Shown here: in pieces, positions 39,702 through 46,238 of the stretch
Layout: every line of letters begins with the position of its first letter
Position numbering within the stretch: position 1 is the stretch's first letter
IMG/VR virus record: IMGVR_UViG_3300027365_000022
Span: 1 to 48,316 of that record
DNA: 48,316 nucleotides
DNA from: a virus
Direction: 5' to 3' (one strand)
Translations under genes and position numbers: made by a program
Notes under the pieces: generated by a model
What the model was told of the DNA's origin: nothing
The model's database searches: none
The model's input: the letters and a program-made list of their open reading frames with translations, nothing else

Positions 39702-40397
39702 ATGCCGCAAATTATGAAGATTGACAACCTGAAGATTCGTACAGATGAGGAAGGCCGATTCTGCCTGAATGATCTGCATAAGGCTGCTGGCAACGAGAAG
39801 CGCCACTCTCCGAGTTACTGGCTAAACAACCAGCAAACAAAAGAACTGATCGATGAATTGGAAACTACCGGAATTCCGGTAGTAACGGCTGGGGGGCGAA
39901 AGGGCGGTACATATGTCTGCAAAGAGCTGGTGTATGCCTATGCCATGTGGATCAGTGCAGCGTTTCACCTGAAAGTGATTCGAGCCTATGACGCACTGAT
40001 CAACAACCAGGTTGAACTGGCCCAGCAGCAGGTACAGCGTGAACGCGCCCGTCTGGAGTCGCGTTATCTGAATGACGCGGTGAAGTTCAATCGATTGGAC
40101 AACGGCCAGCCAGTCAAACACTACCATTTCTCGAACGAATACGACCTGATCAACCGCATTGCGCTTGGTTCAACCGCCAAGCAGTTCCGTGCCCGTCACG
40201 GTCTGGCCGCCAATGAGGCGATCAGGGACCACCTGACGCCGCTTGAGATGCAGTGCATCACCCACCTGCAGAACATCGATACCGGTCTGATTGAGGCCGG
40301 TATGACCTTTGAGCAGCGCAAGAAGCGGCTTTCCCGAATTTATATGCAGCGATACGCAGCCCGACTGTGCGCTGAAGTTGAGCGGCTGGAGGCATAA
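39702..40397 (+). CDS. KilA-N domain protein
   Basis: This 231-residue protein has a KilA-N domain at about residues 5-100: LKIRTDEEGRFCLNDLHKAAGNEKRHSPSYWLNNQQTKELIDEL, then GGTYVCKELVYAYAMWISAAFHLKVIRAYDALI. The C-terminal part is a helical DNA-binding-like region (LINRIALGSTAKQFRARHGL). Phage KilA-N proteins are antirepressors or regulators. GAGGG lies six bases before ATG 39702; ATG 39699 is also possible. It is the second antirepressor-type gene of this phage. Confidence 0.85.
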   Translation: MPQIMKIDNLKIRTDEEGRFCLNDLHKAAGNEKRHSPSYWLNNQQTKELIDELETTGIPVVTAGGRKGGTYVCKELVYAYAMWISAAFHLKVIRAYDALINNQVELAQQQVQRERARLESRYLNDAVKFNRLDNGQPVKHYHFSNEYDLINRIALGSTAKQFRARHGLAANEAIRDHLTPLEMQCITHLQNIDTGLIEAGMTFEQRKKRLSRIYMQRYAARLCAEVERLEA

Positions 40398-40401
40398 GAC
40401 A

Positions 40402-41304
40402 GTGAGCATGACGCTGATGGTTGAGGCCATGAAGGCTAAGGTTGGTAACCCTGGCCGCAAGCTGGTGCTGGTGAAGCTGGCCGACAACGCAAACGACAAG
40501 GGCGAATGCTGGCCGTCATACCAGCATGTAGCTGATCAGTGCGAGATGGGGCGTAGCACGGTAAAGGCGCACATCAAGGCGCTTGAAGAGGCTGGATTTC
40601 TGACGGTTGTGGAACGGAACGGCGGCGTCAGCAGCAACAAGTATCGACTGCATATCACCAAGGGCAAGGCTGAAGAAAAGCCGAAACAGACCCGGTCAAA
40701 TCCTGACCCGGTCAAAAATAAACCCGGTCAGGATTCAGCCACCCCCCGGTCAGATTCTGATACCCCCACCCGGTCAAATCCTGACCCCAGAACCAGTCAC
40801 TCTTTTGAACCAGTCATTGAACCTGTTGATGACGCTGGCGCGTCCAGCAGCACGAATTCGGACGATTGCGTTGATCACGATCACACCGATGCGACCGACA
40901 CGCATGTCGGTACCATCCCGGCAACCGAAGCTGATGATCCGTTCCTGTCCAACCTGTTCAGCGTAGGGTCAAACCTGCCGGCAGCACCAGCTCCAGCGCC
41001 AGCCCAAAGTCGCGACGCGTTTGAAATGCATCATGGCTGGCAGCCCACCGAGGACGCGGTTCGGCTGTACATGGGGCGCCATGTCGCTGCGATGGGACTG
41101 GATAAGATTCAGGCCGAACTGGTGTCGTTTCGCCTTCACTTCATCGGTGCAAAGCCTGAGCGGCAGGGGCAGTGGGAGAAACGCTTTCTTGGATGGCTGA
41201 ACCGCGCCTGGCCATCAGACCCCCGTGATCAGGCTCAGTCTCGCCAGCAGAAACGTGCTGCCGTGACCGAAGCAATCATGGATATCAACGACACAGACTG
41301 GTGA
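40402..41304 (+). CDS. Replication initiator (O-like) with DnaT-like end
   Basis: This 300-residue protein has an N-terminal winged-helix domain (residues 1-90: VGNPGRKLVLVKLADNANDKGECWPSYQHVADQCEMGRSTVKAHIKALEEAGFL), as in lambda O-type initiators. A low-complexity middle follows (about 97-230), made of iteron-encoded repeats such as RSNPDP. A DnaT-like domain near residues 225-290 (HHGWQPTEDAVRLYMGRHVAAMGL, WEKRFLGWLNRAW) would help load the host DnaB helicase. GTG 40402 is preferred because GGAGG lies nine bases before it; ATG 40408 is the alternative. The layout copies lambda O, with the origin inside the gene. Confidence 0.84.
   Translation: MSMTLMVEAMKAKVGNPGRKLVLVKLADNANDKGECWPSYQHVADQCEMGRSTVKAHIKALEEAGFLTVVERNGGVSSNKYRLHITKGKAEEKPKQTRSNPDPVKNKPGQDSATPRSDSDTPTRSNPDPRTSHSFEPVIEPVDDAGASSSTNSDDCVDHDHTDATDTHVGTIPATEADDPFLSNLFSVGSNLPAAPAPAPAQSRDAFEMHHGWQPTEDAVRLYMGRHVAAMGLDKIQAELVSFRLHFIGAKPERQGQWEKRFLGWLNRAWPSDPRDQAQSRQQKRAAVTEAIMDINDTDW
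40691..40786 (+). repeat. ori: Iteron array, predicted replication origin
   Basis: Five copies of CCCGGTCA begin at 40691, 40707, 40723, 40745 and 40769. The first and last are longer inverted repeats, GGTCA-AATCC-TGACC. An A-rich patch (AAAAATAAA) lies at 40714-40722. In lambda, iterons sit in the middle of gene O and are bound by its N-terminal domain; the same position here supports an origin. Confidence 0.75.
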
Positions 41305-41314
41305 GACCAAAGCC

Positions 41315-41548
41315 ATGACAGCAATCACTGATGGATTGATCACAGAAGCCGACCGGCTGGCGCTGGTTAACGCGATCATCGAGGAGCGCGGCACACAGAC
41401 GACCACTCACCAGCTGGTTACGCTGGCGCTGAAGGTGGGCGTAACGCCTGACACGCTGCTGCAGGCGGCGCAGTGCCACGATGAAGGCGCTTTGGCGCAG
41501 ACAGAGGTTTCGGAGCGGATTCGGGGGTGGCTTGGTGAATGTGGATGA
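41315..41548 (+). CDS. Hypothetical protein after initiator
   Basis: This 77-residue helical protein (ITEADRLALVNAIIEERGTQTTTHQLVTLALKVGVTPDTLL) has no recognised motif. It follows the initiator by ten bases and overlaps the next gene, so it belongs to the rightward early operon. A role in replication or helicase loading is possible by position only. Confidence 0.6.
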   Translation: MTAITDGLITEADRLALVNAIIEERGTQTTTHQLVTLALKVGVTPDTLLQAAQCHDEGALAQTEVSERIRGWLGECG

Positions 41549-41723
41549 TCAGGTGGTGTATGGGATTGATGTTCCAGCGCTGATTAAACGGATGAAGCAG
41601 AAGGAAGCGCGCCACGACCGCTGGCAGCTGTTCATGTACGAAACCCGCGATATGGAGCAGTACCAGCGGGCAGAGGTGGAAGGTGCGGTGCGCGTGCAGT
41701 GGAAGGGGGCCAGAAGTGACTGA
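41535..41723 (+). CDS. Small hypothetical protein
   Basis: This 62-residue protein starts at a GTG inside the end of the previous gene and reads VNVDDQVVYGIDVPALIKRMKQKEARHDRWQLFMYETRDMEQ. GGGGGTGG lies just before the start; GTG 41541 is an alternative. It is of unknown function and overlaps the resolvase gene by eight bases. Confidence 0.55.
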   Translation: MNVDDQVVYGIDVPALIKRMKQKEARHDRWQLFMYETRDMEQYQRAEVEGAVRVQWKGARSD

Positions 41724-42189
41724 ACTGGTAATCGGGATTGATCCGGACTTGAAAGAAAACGGCGTTGGCATCGTCAGCAGCGGCAAGCTGGTTGACCTGC
41801 AGGCCCTCGACTTCTTCAAACTGCAGGCCTTTATTCAGGAACAGCACGCCCAGGGCGCCCATTTCGCGGTTGAAAATGTGTCGATCAATAAGCCTCGCTT
41901 CATGCGTGCTTTGAAGGCAGGCAGCTACAACGCCCAGAACGACAAGATCAGCCAGAACGTGGGCATGGTGAAGGCAGTGCAGGTGTTGATTGTGCAGTTC
42001 CTCGACCTGATAGGCGCCAGTTACACGCTGGTTAAGCCGTTGGGAGGTACAGCCAAGGATGCCAAGAAAGATGCAAAGCTATTCAACCGTCTGACCGGAT
42101 GGACCGGACGGAGCAGTGCAGACAAGCGAGATGCCGCCATGCTGGCGCTTTATGTCGCAAGGAGGAAGCCGTGCGTAAGGCCAAACTGA
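41716..42189 (+). CDS. RuvC-like Holliday junction resolvase
   Basis: This 157-residue protein has an RNase H-like fold with acidic catalytic residues at expected places: Asp9 (LVIGIDPDLKENGVGIV), Glu53 (HFAVENVSI) and Asp136/Asp139 (SSADKRDAAMLAL). It resembles phage RuvC-like resolvases that cut recombination junctions before packaging. GTG 41716 is the start, with GGAAGGGGG six bases upstream. Many phages use RusA at this place, so this is a functional equivalent. Confidence 0.8.
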   Translation: MTELVIGIDPDLKENGVGIVSSGKLVDLQALDFFKLQAFIQEQHAQGAHFAVENVSINKPRFMRALKAGSYNAQNDKISQNVGMVKAVQVLIVQFLDLIGASYTLVKPLGGTAKDAKKDAKLFNRLTGWTGRSSADKRDAAMLALYVARRKPCVRPN

Positions 42190-42449
42190 AAAGCCGTCCT
42201 CTGACTGTGGAAATGCCTACCGGTGAACGCTGCGACAACTGCTTTGGTTCCGGAGCGGTTCGCGGGGCTGTCTCCAGCTACCCCTGCGGCGAGTGTGGCG
42301 GCTCAGGACTGATATCAGTCGACCAAGACTACTTCGTCGATAACGAAGATGTGCTGGCCAGCATGTGTATCGCCCTGAAACGAGAAAACCGCGAACTGCG
42401 CGAAAGCCTAAACCTTGGGCCTCAGCGCGTTGGCAGCAAGATCGATTAA
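42171..42449 (+). CDS. DnaJ-type zinc-finger protein
   Basis: This 92-residue protein has two CxxCxGxG repeats, CDNCFGSGAV and CGECGGSGLI at residues 23-50, as in the cysteine-rich domain of DnaJ. The C-terminal part is helical (LASMCIALKRENRELRESL). There is no J domain, so it is not a full DnaJ. GTG 42171 has GGAGG five bases upstream. Similar small proteins lie near late-gene regulators in other phages. Confidence 0.68.
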   Translation: MRKAKLKSRPLTVEMPTGERCDNCFGSGAVRGAVSSYPCGECGGSGLISVDQDYFVDNEDVLASMCIALKRENRELRESLNLGPQRVGSKID

Positions 42450-42467
42450 CCATGAGGAAATACCGCA

Positions 42468-42692
42468 ATGACCGAAATTCTGACCCTGAATGCGCTGATG
42501 ACCTTGGCGTACATCTTCTTTGCCCTGATCTGTGCCTGGTACGTGTTGCGCGTGTTCGACCAGCTGGGCCGCATCCACTTCAAAACAACCATGAGGACGA
42601 TTGCTAATGACCCCCATGCTGCTGCGCTCTATTTTGGCTGCCGTTTTATCGGTGTGTGTTTGCTCATCGGCTTGGTCGTCGGGCTTTCCTGA
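42468..42692 (+). CDS. Two-helix membrane protein, holin candidate
   Basis: This 74-residue protein has two predicted membrane helices, residues 8-29 (ALMTLAYIFFALICAWYVL) and 51-73 (ALYFGCRFIGVCLLIGLVVGL), joined by a short basic loop. It directly precedes, and overlaps, the lytic transglycosylase gene, which is the classic position of a holin. Size and topology fit a class II holin, but no family signature is recognised. Confidence 0.62.
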   Translation: MTEILTLNALMTLAYIFFALICAWYVLRVFDQLGRIHFKTTMRTIANDPHAAALYFGCRFIGVCLLIGLVVGLS

Positions 42693-43179
42693 TCAGTACG
42701 ACCTGAAGATTCGGCAGGCGGCCAAGCGCTACCTGCCGGGGTATGACTGGCGGCTATGGAAGGCACAGTTGTTTCAGGAAAGCCGACTCAAGCCGGATGC
42801 AGTCAGCCCTGTGGGTGCACGGGGGCTGGCGCAGTTCATGCCGGGGACGTGGGCCGAGGTTGCCCAGCAGCTTGGGTATAGCGGGATCAGCCCGCACGCT
42901 TCCGGCCCAGCCATTACGGCTGGCGCTTATTACCAGGGGCGGATGATCAGCATCTGGAAGGCGGAGCGGCCAGCTGCAGATCGGTACAGCCTTGCAGCCG
43001 CCAGCTACAACGCAGGGGCCGGCAACATCATCGAGGCGCAACGTGTGGCTGGTGGGGCCAACGATTACGCCAGCATCATTCAAGCGCTGCCGCAGGTGAC
43101 CGACCATCACGCCCGAGAAACCACCACGTATGTGGAGCGTATCTGGACCTATTGGCAGCAGATGGTACTGAGGAGGTAA
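42607..43179 (+). CDS. Lytic transglycosylase endolysin with signal sequence
   Basis: This 190-residue protein has an N-terminal hydrophobic signal (PMLLRSILAAVLSVCVCSSAWSS), then an SLT-type transglycosylase domain at about 30-165. The catalytic Glu58 is in AQLFQESRLKPDAVSPVGARGLAQFMPGTW, and AAASYNAGAGNIIEAQRVAGG follows later. It cleaves peptidoglycan during lysis. With its own export signal it may reach the periplasm by the host Sec system, with the holin setting timing. ATG 42607 is chosen; an in-frame TTG at 42601 is weaker. Confidence 0.88.
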   Translation: MTPMLLRSILAAVLSVCVCSSAWSSGFPDQYDLKIRQAAKRYLPGYDWRLWKAQLFQESRLKPDAVSPVGARGLAQFMPGTWAEVAQQLGYSGISPHASGPAITAGAYYQGRMISIWKAERPAADRYSLAAASYNAGAGNIIEAQRVAGGANDYASIIQALPQVTDHHARETTTYVERIWTYWQQMVLRR

Positions 43180-43182
43180 AGC

Positions 43183-43557
43183 ATGGCGTGGCGAGCAACA
43201 GCGTTGGGGTTTGTGGGGCTGACGTTATTCGGCCTGTTCTGGTGGGTGAAGGCGACCATCTTGACCGGCGAGGTCAATCAGCTGGCGCAGTCGGTAGAGC
43301 AGCTGGAGCAGGACAAGCGCAACCTGCTGGCCGCCTATGAATACTTGAGCACTGAACGTGACCGGCTGGACCGGTTGTATGCCGAAAACAGAAGGGAGAA
43401 TACCCGTGTGCAAACCATCCTTGAGCGCCAGCTTGAAGCCATGCGCACCACTGAAGCCGACCCGTGCGCTGATGTGCCTGTGTCTGCTGATCGCATTCAG
43501 CGGCTGCGCCAGCCCGTCTGGCTCGATACCCCCCATGCAGTGCCGGGCGATTCCTGA
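43183..43557 (+). CDS. Rz: Inner-membrane spanin (Rz-like)
   Basis: This 124-residue protein has one N-terminal membrane helix (residues 5-25, ALGFVGLTLFGLFWWVKATIL) followed by a long periplasmic coiled coil (VNQLAQSVEQLEQDKRNLLAAYEYLSTERDRLDRLY). It should span the periplasm together with the lipoprotein encoded inside it and fuse the two membranes in the last step of lysis. AGGAGG lies six bases upstream, four bases after the lysin gene ends. Confidence 0.84.
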   Translation: MAWRATALGFVGLTLFGLFWWVKATILTGEVNQLAQSVEQLEQDKRNLLAAYEYLSTERDRLDRLYAENRRENTRVQTILERQLEAMRTTEADPCADVPVSADRIQRLRQPVWLDTPHAVPGDS

Positions 43558-43729
43558 GGGGTTTTTGCAGGCAACAGAATACCCGGAGCGCCCAGAACTT
43601 GGCGCCAGCAACCTCGATATCGACATGTACGCCAAGCGCCTGGAGTTCGCGCTGTGGCGGTGCAACCAAGATAAAAGCGATCTGGATAAGTGGCAGGAGG
43701 AAAAGCACCATGGCCCGGACGATGGTTGA
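43406..43729 (+). CDS. Rz1: Outer-membrane spanin lipoprotein (Rz1-like)
   Basis: This 107-residue protein is encoded in a different frame, mostly inside the Rz gene. A basic start is followed by a hydrophobic segment and lipobox IAFSGC with Cys34 as lipid-modified residue. The mature part is longer than lambda Rz1 and ends in a charged helix (MYAKRLEFALWRCNQDKSDLDKW). GTG 43406 has GGGAG seven bases upstream; ATG 43472 is the weaker alternative. It overlaps the zinc-ribbon gene by 20 bases. Confidence 0.8.
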   Translation: MCKPSLSASLKPCAPLKPTRALMCLCLLIAFSGCASPSGSIPPMQCRAIPEGFLQATEYPERPELGASNLDIDMYAKRLEFALWRCNQDKSDLDKWQEEKHHGPDDG

Positions 43730-44078
43730 TCACGCATGTGAGCGCTGCGGCACTGTCCGCAAGGTGAGCCCAGATAAGCTGGCCAAGGGCCTGCAGCGGG
43801 TGTGTCGTAAATGCCAGGGCAAGGAGGCCGCCGAAAAGCGCAAGATCGCCATGCTGCGCCGTGGTGGCCCGCGTCATGTCACGTATGAGATCTGCAAGGA
43901 GTGTCGCGCTATCTATGAGGCTGCGCCCATTGATGACGATGGCTATTGCAGTGATCGCTGTCGGGAAACGGCAGCAGGGCATACGACCAGTTACCGACAG
44001 GCGGTGGAGTTCTTCCTGTTCGGCCGCAAGCCAAAGCCGTGGCGGTCGTGGGAGGCGGAACAGGTTTCGTTGTTTTAG
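43710..44078 (+). CDS. Zinc-ribbon protein
   Basis: This 122-residue protein has two pairs of metal-binding motifs: CERC with CRKC (residues 10-36), and CKEC with CSDRC (residues 63-85), linked by a basic helix (GKEAAEKRKIAMLRRGGPRH). This is typical of a DNA- or RNA-binding zinc protein. Its position directly after the lysis genes could suit a late regulator, but no antiterminator signature is visible. AGGAGG lies nine bases before the ATG. Confidence 0.68.
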   Translation: MARTMVDHACERCGTVRKVSPDKLAKGLQRVCRKCQGKEAAEKRKIAMLRRGGPRHVTYEICKECRAIYEAAPIDDDGYCSDRCRETAAGHTTSYRQAVEFFLFGRKPKPWRSWEAEQVSLF

Positions 44079-44080
44079 GC

Positions 44081-44110
44081 TTGACGCTGGTGCGGCTTAG
44101 GTGCGATAGT
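44081..44110 (+). promoter_or_regulatory. Promoter of late accessory operon
   Basis: -35 TTGACG (44081-44086), an 18-base spacer and -10 GATAGT (44105-44110). The upstream bases GCTTGACGCTG and the ATAGT end are shared with another promoter at 46147-46176. Confidence 0.6.
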
Positions 44111-44141
44111 GGTACGAAATCAAGCAAGGGAGCGCCACTGC

Positions 44142-44573
44142 ATGAGCCTGAAAAAGTCTGTATCTCTCACCAATCACACCGTGGCTGCCATTGAATCCCG
44201 TTATTCTGCGGATGAGGTCAACTGGTCCGGTGCGATTACAATGTTCCGTGACCGCTACTGTGCCATGATCCGCGCCAGCCTGGCAGAAGTCGATCTAACC
44301 ACCCAAGAATGGACCACGCTGTTCAGCATCTATGCCGGCACCATGACTGACCACGATGCTGAAGGTGTCGCCAAGATGCTGCTGGCTGAAGTGCTCGACA
44401 GTGAGCAGTACGAAATGGGCGATGCCCCCCACCTACCCGAGAAAATTCAGAGCATGAATTTCTGTCAGCGTATGGCCGTTGTCGACATGATCGACCGGTT
44501 CTGGGCGGGGCAGTGGGATAAATTTGAAGACTACGAACAGATTGTTGCCCACCTGAAGAGCATGCAGCCATGA
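44142..44573 (+). CDS. Hypothetical phage protein
   Basis: This 143-residue protein begins MSLKKSVSLTNHTVAAIESR, continues WSGAITMFRDRYCAMIRASLAEV and is mostly helical. The first 45 residues resemble the start of small ribbon-helix-helix regulators. I recognise no specific family. GGGAG lies upstream, and the gene is coupled to the next by ATGA. Confidence 0.64.
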   Translation: MSLKKSVSLTNHTVAAIESRYSADEVNWSGAITMFRDRYCAMIRASLAEVDLTTQEWTTLFSIYAGTMTDHDAEGVAKMLLAEVLDSEQYEMGDAPHLPEKIQSMNFCQRMAVVDMIDRFWAGQWDKFEDYEQIVAHLKSMQP

Positions 44574-44857
44574 GCCAGTTCACCCATAAAGACACCAGTA
44601 TCTACCTATCTTCGATGATCGAAACCCTTGAGCAAGAGGATGGCCACGTATGGGCTATCAACGAACTGGGCAGCAGCTTCAGCAGGGTGGATGATGACCG
44701 TGAATATGAGTACACCCACAAGCCGCATACAACAGCTGAAGAGGCCATGAAAGCCGGTATAGGTTACCTGTGGGCCTTCCGTCCCGATCTAGTTAGGGTT
44801 GCTGATGAGTGGGCGAAAGAGGCAGAGTCGTACAATCGGCGTCAGGCTAATGCTTGA
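44570..44857 (+). CDS. Hypothetical phage protein
   Basis: This 95-residue acidic protein (SSMIETLEQEDGHVWAINELGSSFSRVDDD, AGIGYLWAFRPDLVRVADEW) is not recognised. It ends at the left arm of a palindromic operator and shares its first bases with the previous stop. Confidence 0.6.
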   Translation: MSQFTHKDTSIYLSSMIETLEQEDGHVWAINELGSSFSRVDDDREYEYTHKPHTTAEEAMKAGIGYLWAFRPDLVRVADEWAKEAESYNRRQANA

Positions 44858-44963
44858 TACCCCGGGGGGTATCGATAGGATTTGAAACCAAAAAGTTCTG
44901 CATACCCCCCGGGGTACCCCTCCCATTTTGAAGTGAAAAATTCTGTGAAAAGTTGGGTGAAAA
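44856..44963. promoter_or_regulatory. Palindromic operator and direct repeats upstream of RHH/alpha-CTD gene
   Basis: GATACCCC-GG-GGGGTATC (44856-44873) is a perfect palindrome. A second copy of its core, in inverted orientation, lies at 44902-44916; the two 15-base arms (44858-44872 and 44902-44916) are exact complements. Closer to the gene, GTGAAAA occurs three times at 12-base intervals (44933, 44945, 44957). Tandem half-sites near one helical turn apart are typical of ribbon-helix-helix operators. Confidence 0.66.
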
Positions 44964-44964
44964 G

Positions 44965-45297
44965 ATGAGCGATCAAGACAAGATGAGTCGGCTGAACATT
45001 GCCTGCCGACAGAAGGACAAAGGTGCCTGGGTTCAGGCTGCCAAGGCGCAGGGTAAAACGCTGGAACAGTGGGTAAATGATACGCTGGCAGAAGCGGTGA
45101 AGCGCTCCGATCTGGCGGCACCTTCTTGGATGCAGGGTTTCAGCCAACGCACACAGGATGCGCTGATGCTGGCGCAGATCTACAAATCGAGTGAGCTTGT
45201 GGAGCGCATCGAGGAAGACACGCTCTACAACATCCAGAACTTCGGCCCGCGTTGCGTAGATGAAGTCATGGAGTGGCACCGTGGTAATCATCGATAG
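44965..45297 (+). CDS. Ribbon-helix-helix/alpha-CTD-like fusion protein
   Basis: This 110-residue protein has two small domains. Residues 8-50 look like a ribbon-helix-helix (SRLNIACRQKDKGAWVQAAKAQGKTLEQWVNDTLAEAV). Residues 59-107 (FSQRTQDALMLAQIYKSSEL through NIQNFGPRCVDEVMEWH) match the helix-hairpin-helix of the RNA polymerase alpha-subunit C-terminal domain. That suggests a regulator that mimics alpha-CTD, binding DNA or polymerase-associated factors. The palindromes and repeats upstream suggest self-regulation. ATG 44965 is chosen; an in-frame TTG lies at 44953. Confidence 0.66.
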   Translation: MSDQDKMSRLNIACRQKDKGAWVQAAKAQGKTLEQWVNDTLAEAVKRSDLAAPSWMQGFSQRTQDALMLAQIYKSSELVERIEEDTLYNIQNFGPRCVDEVMEWHRGNHR

Positions 45298-45730
45298 TCG
45301 AGAAGCCGTTGAAGAATACCTGAGCCATGATCGGATCGAATGTCTGGTATGTGGTAAGCGGTTTGAATTCTTGCCGGTACACTTGAAGCGTGCCCATGGC
45401 ATGACAGCTTTTGAATACCGTGAGGTTTACAACCTACCAGCCAAAACGCCACTGGCCGGACGTGCCTACCGTGCCGCTCAACGTGAAAAGATGAACCGGT
45501 TAATAGCAGACGGCATTGTAACGCACGACCATTTAAATGATCTGATTGAGAATAATAAAAACACAGGTCGTGGTAAAAAGCGTGAATATGATTTAAAACG
45601 CCAAAAAGAAATCGCCAAGAATATACCAAGAAAACAATTACCGGCTGGCGCAAAAAGAAAAGACGGACGCGATGCCGATAAGGCAAGAGAATATCAGCGC
45701 GAATATCGAGCGCGTCAAAAACAAAAATAG
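45281..45730 (+). CDS. MucR/Ros-like zinc-finger protein
   Basis: This 149-residue protein has a C2H2-like finger at residues 19-37 (CLVCGKRFEFLPVHLKRAH), followed by GMTAFEYREVYNLPAKTPLAGRAY, the pattern of MucR/Ros regulators. The C-terminal part is very basic (GRGKKREYDLKRQKEIAKN) and ends in Lys/Arg/Gln repeats. GTG 45281 has GGAG seven bases upstream and overlaps the previous gene by 17 bases. It probably binds DNA. Confidence 0.7.
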   Translation: MVIIDSREAVEEYLSHDRIECLVCGKRFEFLPVHLKRAHGMTAFEYREVYNLPAKTPLAGRAYRAAQREKMNRLIADGIVTHDHLNDLIENNKNTGRGKKREYDLKRQKEIAKNIPRKQLPAGAKRKDGRDADKAREYQREYRARQKQK

Positions 45731-45799
45731 GGCGATGGCGAACGCTCCATTAAAGTGGCGCAAAACAAAAATAGGGCGATGACTTGAGCCCCATTAAAG
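45718..45799 (+). repeat. Tandem direct repeat, two 44-base units
   Basis: AAAACAAAAATAGGGCGATG occurs at 45718-45737 and 45762-45781. CCATTAAAG follows each at the same distance (45747-45755 and 45791-45799), so the period is 44 bases. The first copy covers the end of the MucR-like gene. It may be a recombination duplication or a set of binding sites. Confidence 0.7.
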
Positions 45800-45856
45800 C
45801 GGCTGTTTTTGGTGCGTAGGGTTTTAAGTGAGGCGCTGGCTGGTGCAGCCGCTTTA
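45795..45856. repeat. Long-loop hairpin
   Basis: TAAAGCGGCTG (45795-45805) and CAGCCGCTTTA (45846-45856) are exact complements, 11 pairs, with a 40-base loop. No T-run follows. The rest of 45857-46146 shows a perfect palindrome ACCGGCGCGCCGGT (45925-45938) but no supported gene; open frames at 45921 and 45967 lack a ribosome site and look incidental. Confidence 0.5.
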
Positions 45857-46146
45857 GTGTACCCGGCGAAAAGGCTTATTCTATATAAATCAATGACTTA
45901 GCGTTGTTCGGTGGCGCCAGGTGAACCGGCGCGCCGGTCTGCAGGCCAGAGAATACGGGGCCTTCAGTGAGTGCGGCGGGGTTGCCCTGGATGCGGCCGG
46001 TGGTCTGGTGGCGCTACTGGCCAGCGCCTGGCGGTTGTCGATCAGCGCGCGCAGCTCCAGCCAGGGGCGCAGCGGTTGTTTATCTCTGCCACCGGTTTAT
46101 ATGTTGTGCATATATAGGTAAGGCGAATATTTTTTATAAAAACCGC

Positions 46147-46176
46147 TTGACGCTGTTTTAATGCTGCGGCTATAGT
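46147..46176 (+). promoter_or_regulatory. Promoter of right-end operon
   Basis: -35 TTGACG (46147-46152), an 18-base spacer and -10 TATAGT (46171-46176). It is close to the sigma-70 consensus and shares GCTTGACGCTG and ATAGT with the promoter at 44081. It drives the acidic-protein genes. Confidence 0.72.
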
Positions 46177-46238
46177 TACCCCAGACATTAAACAAACCGG
46201 CGCGGCGGCAACCGCGAATTAGATAAAAGGTGAGCATC

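Noticed and set aside
43710-44078. Zinc-ribbon protein as a Q-type late antiterminator
   Set aside because: Position fits loosely but it follows, rather than precedes, the lysis genes and shows no antiterminator signature.
45921-46161. Open frames of 64-66 residues in the gap before the acidic operon
   Set aside because: No ribosome site, overlapping alternatives, and unlikely composition.
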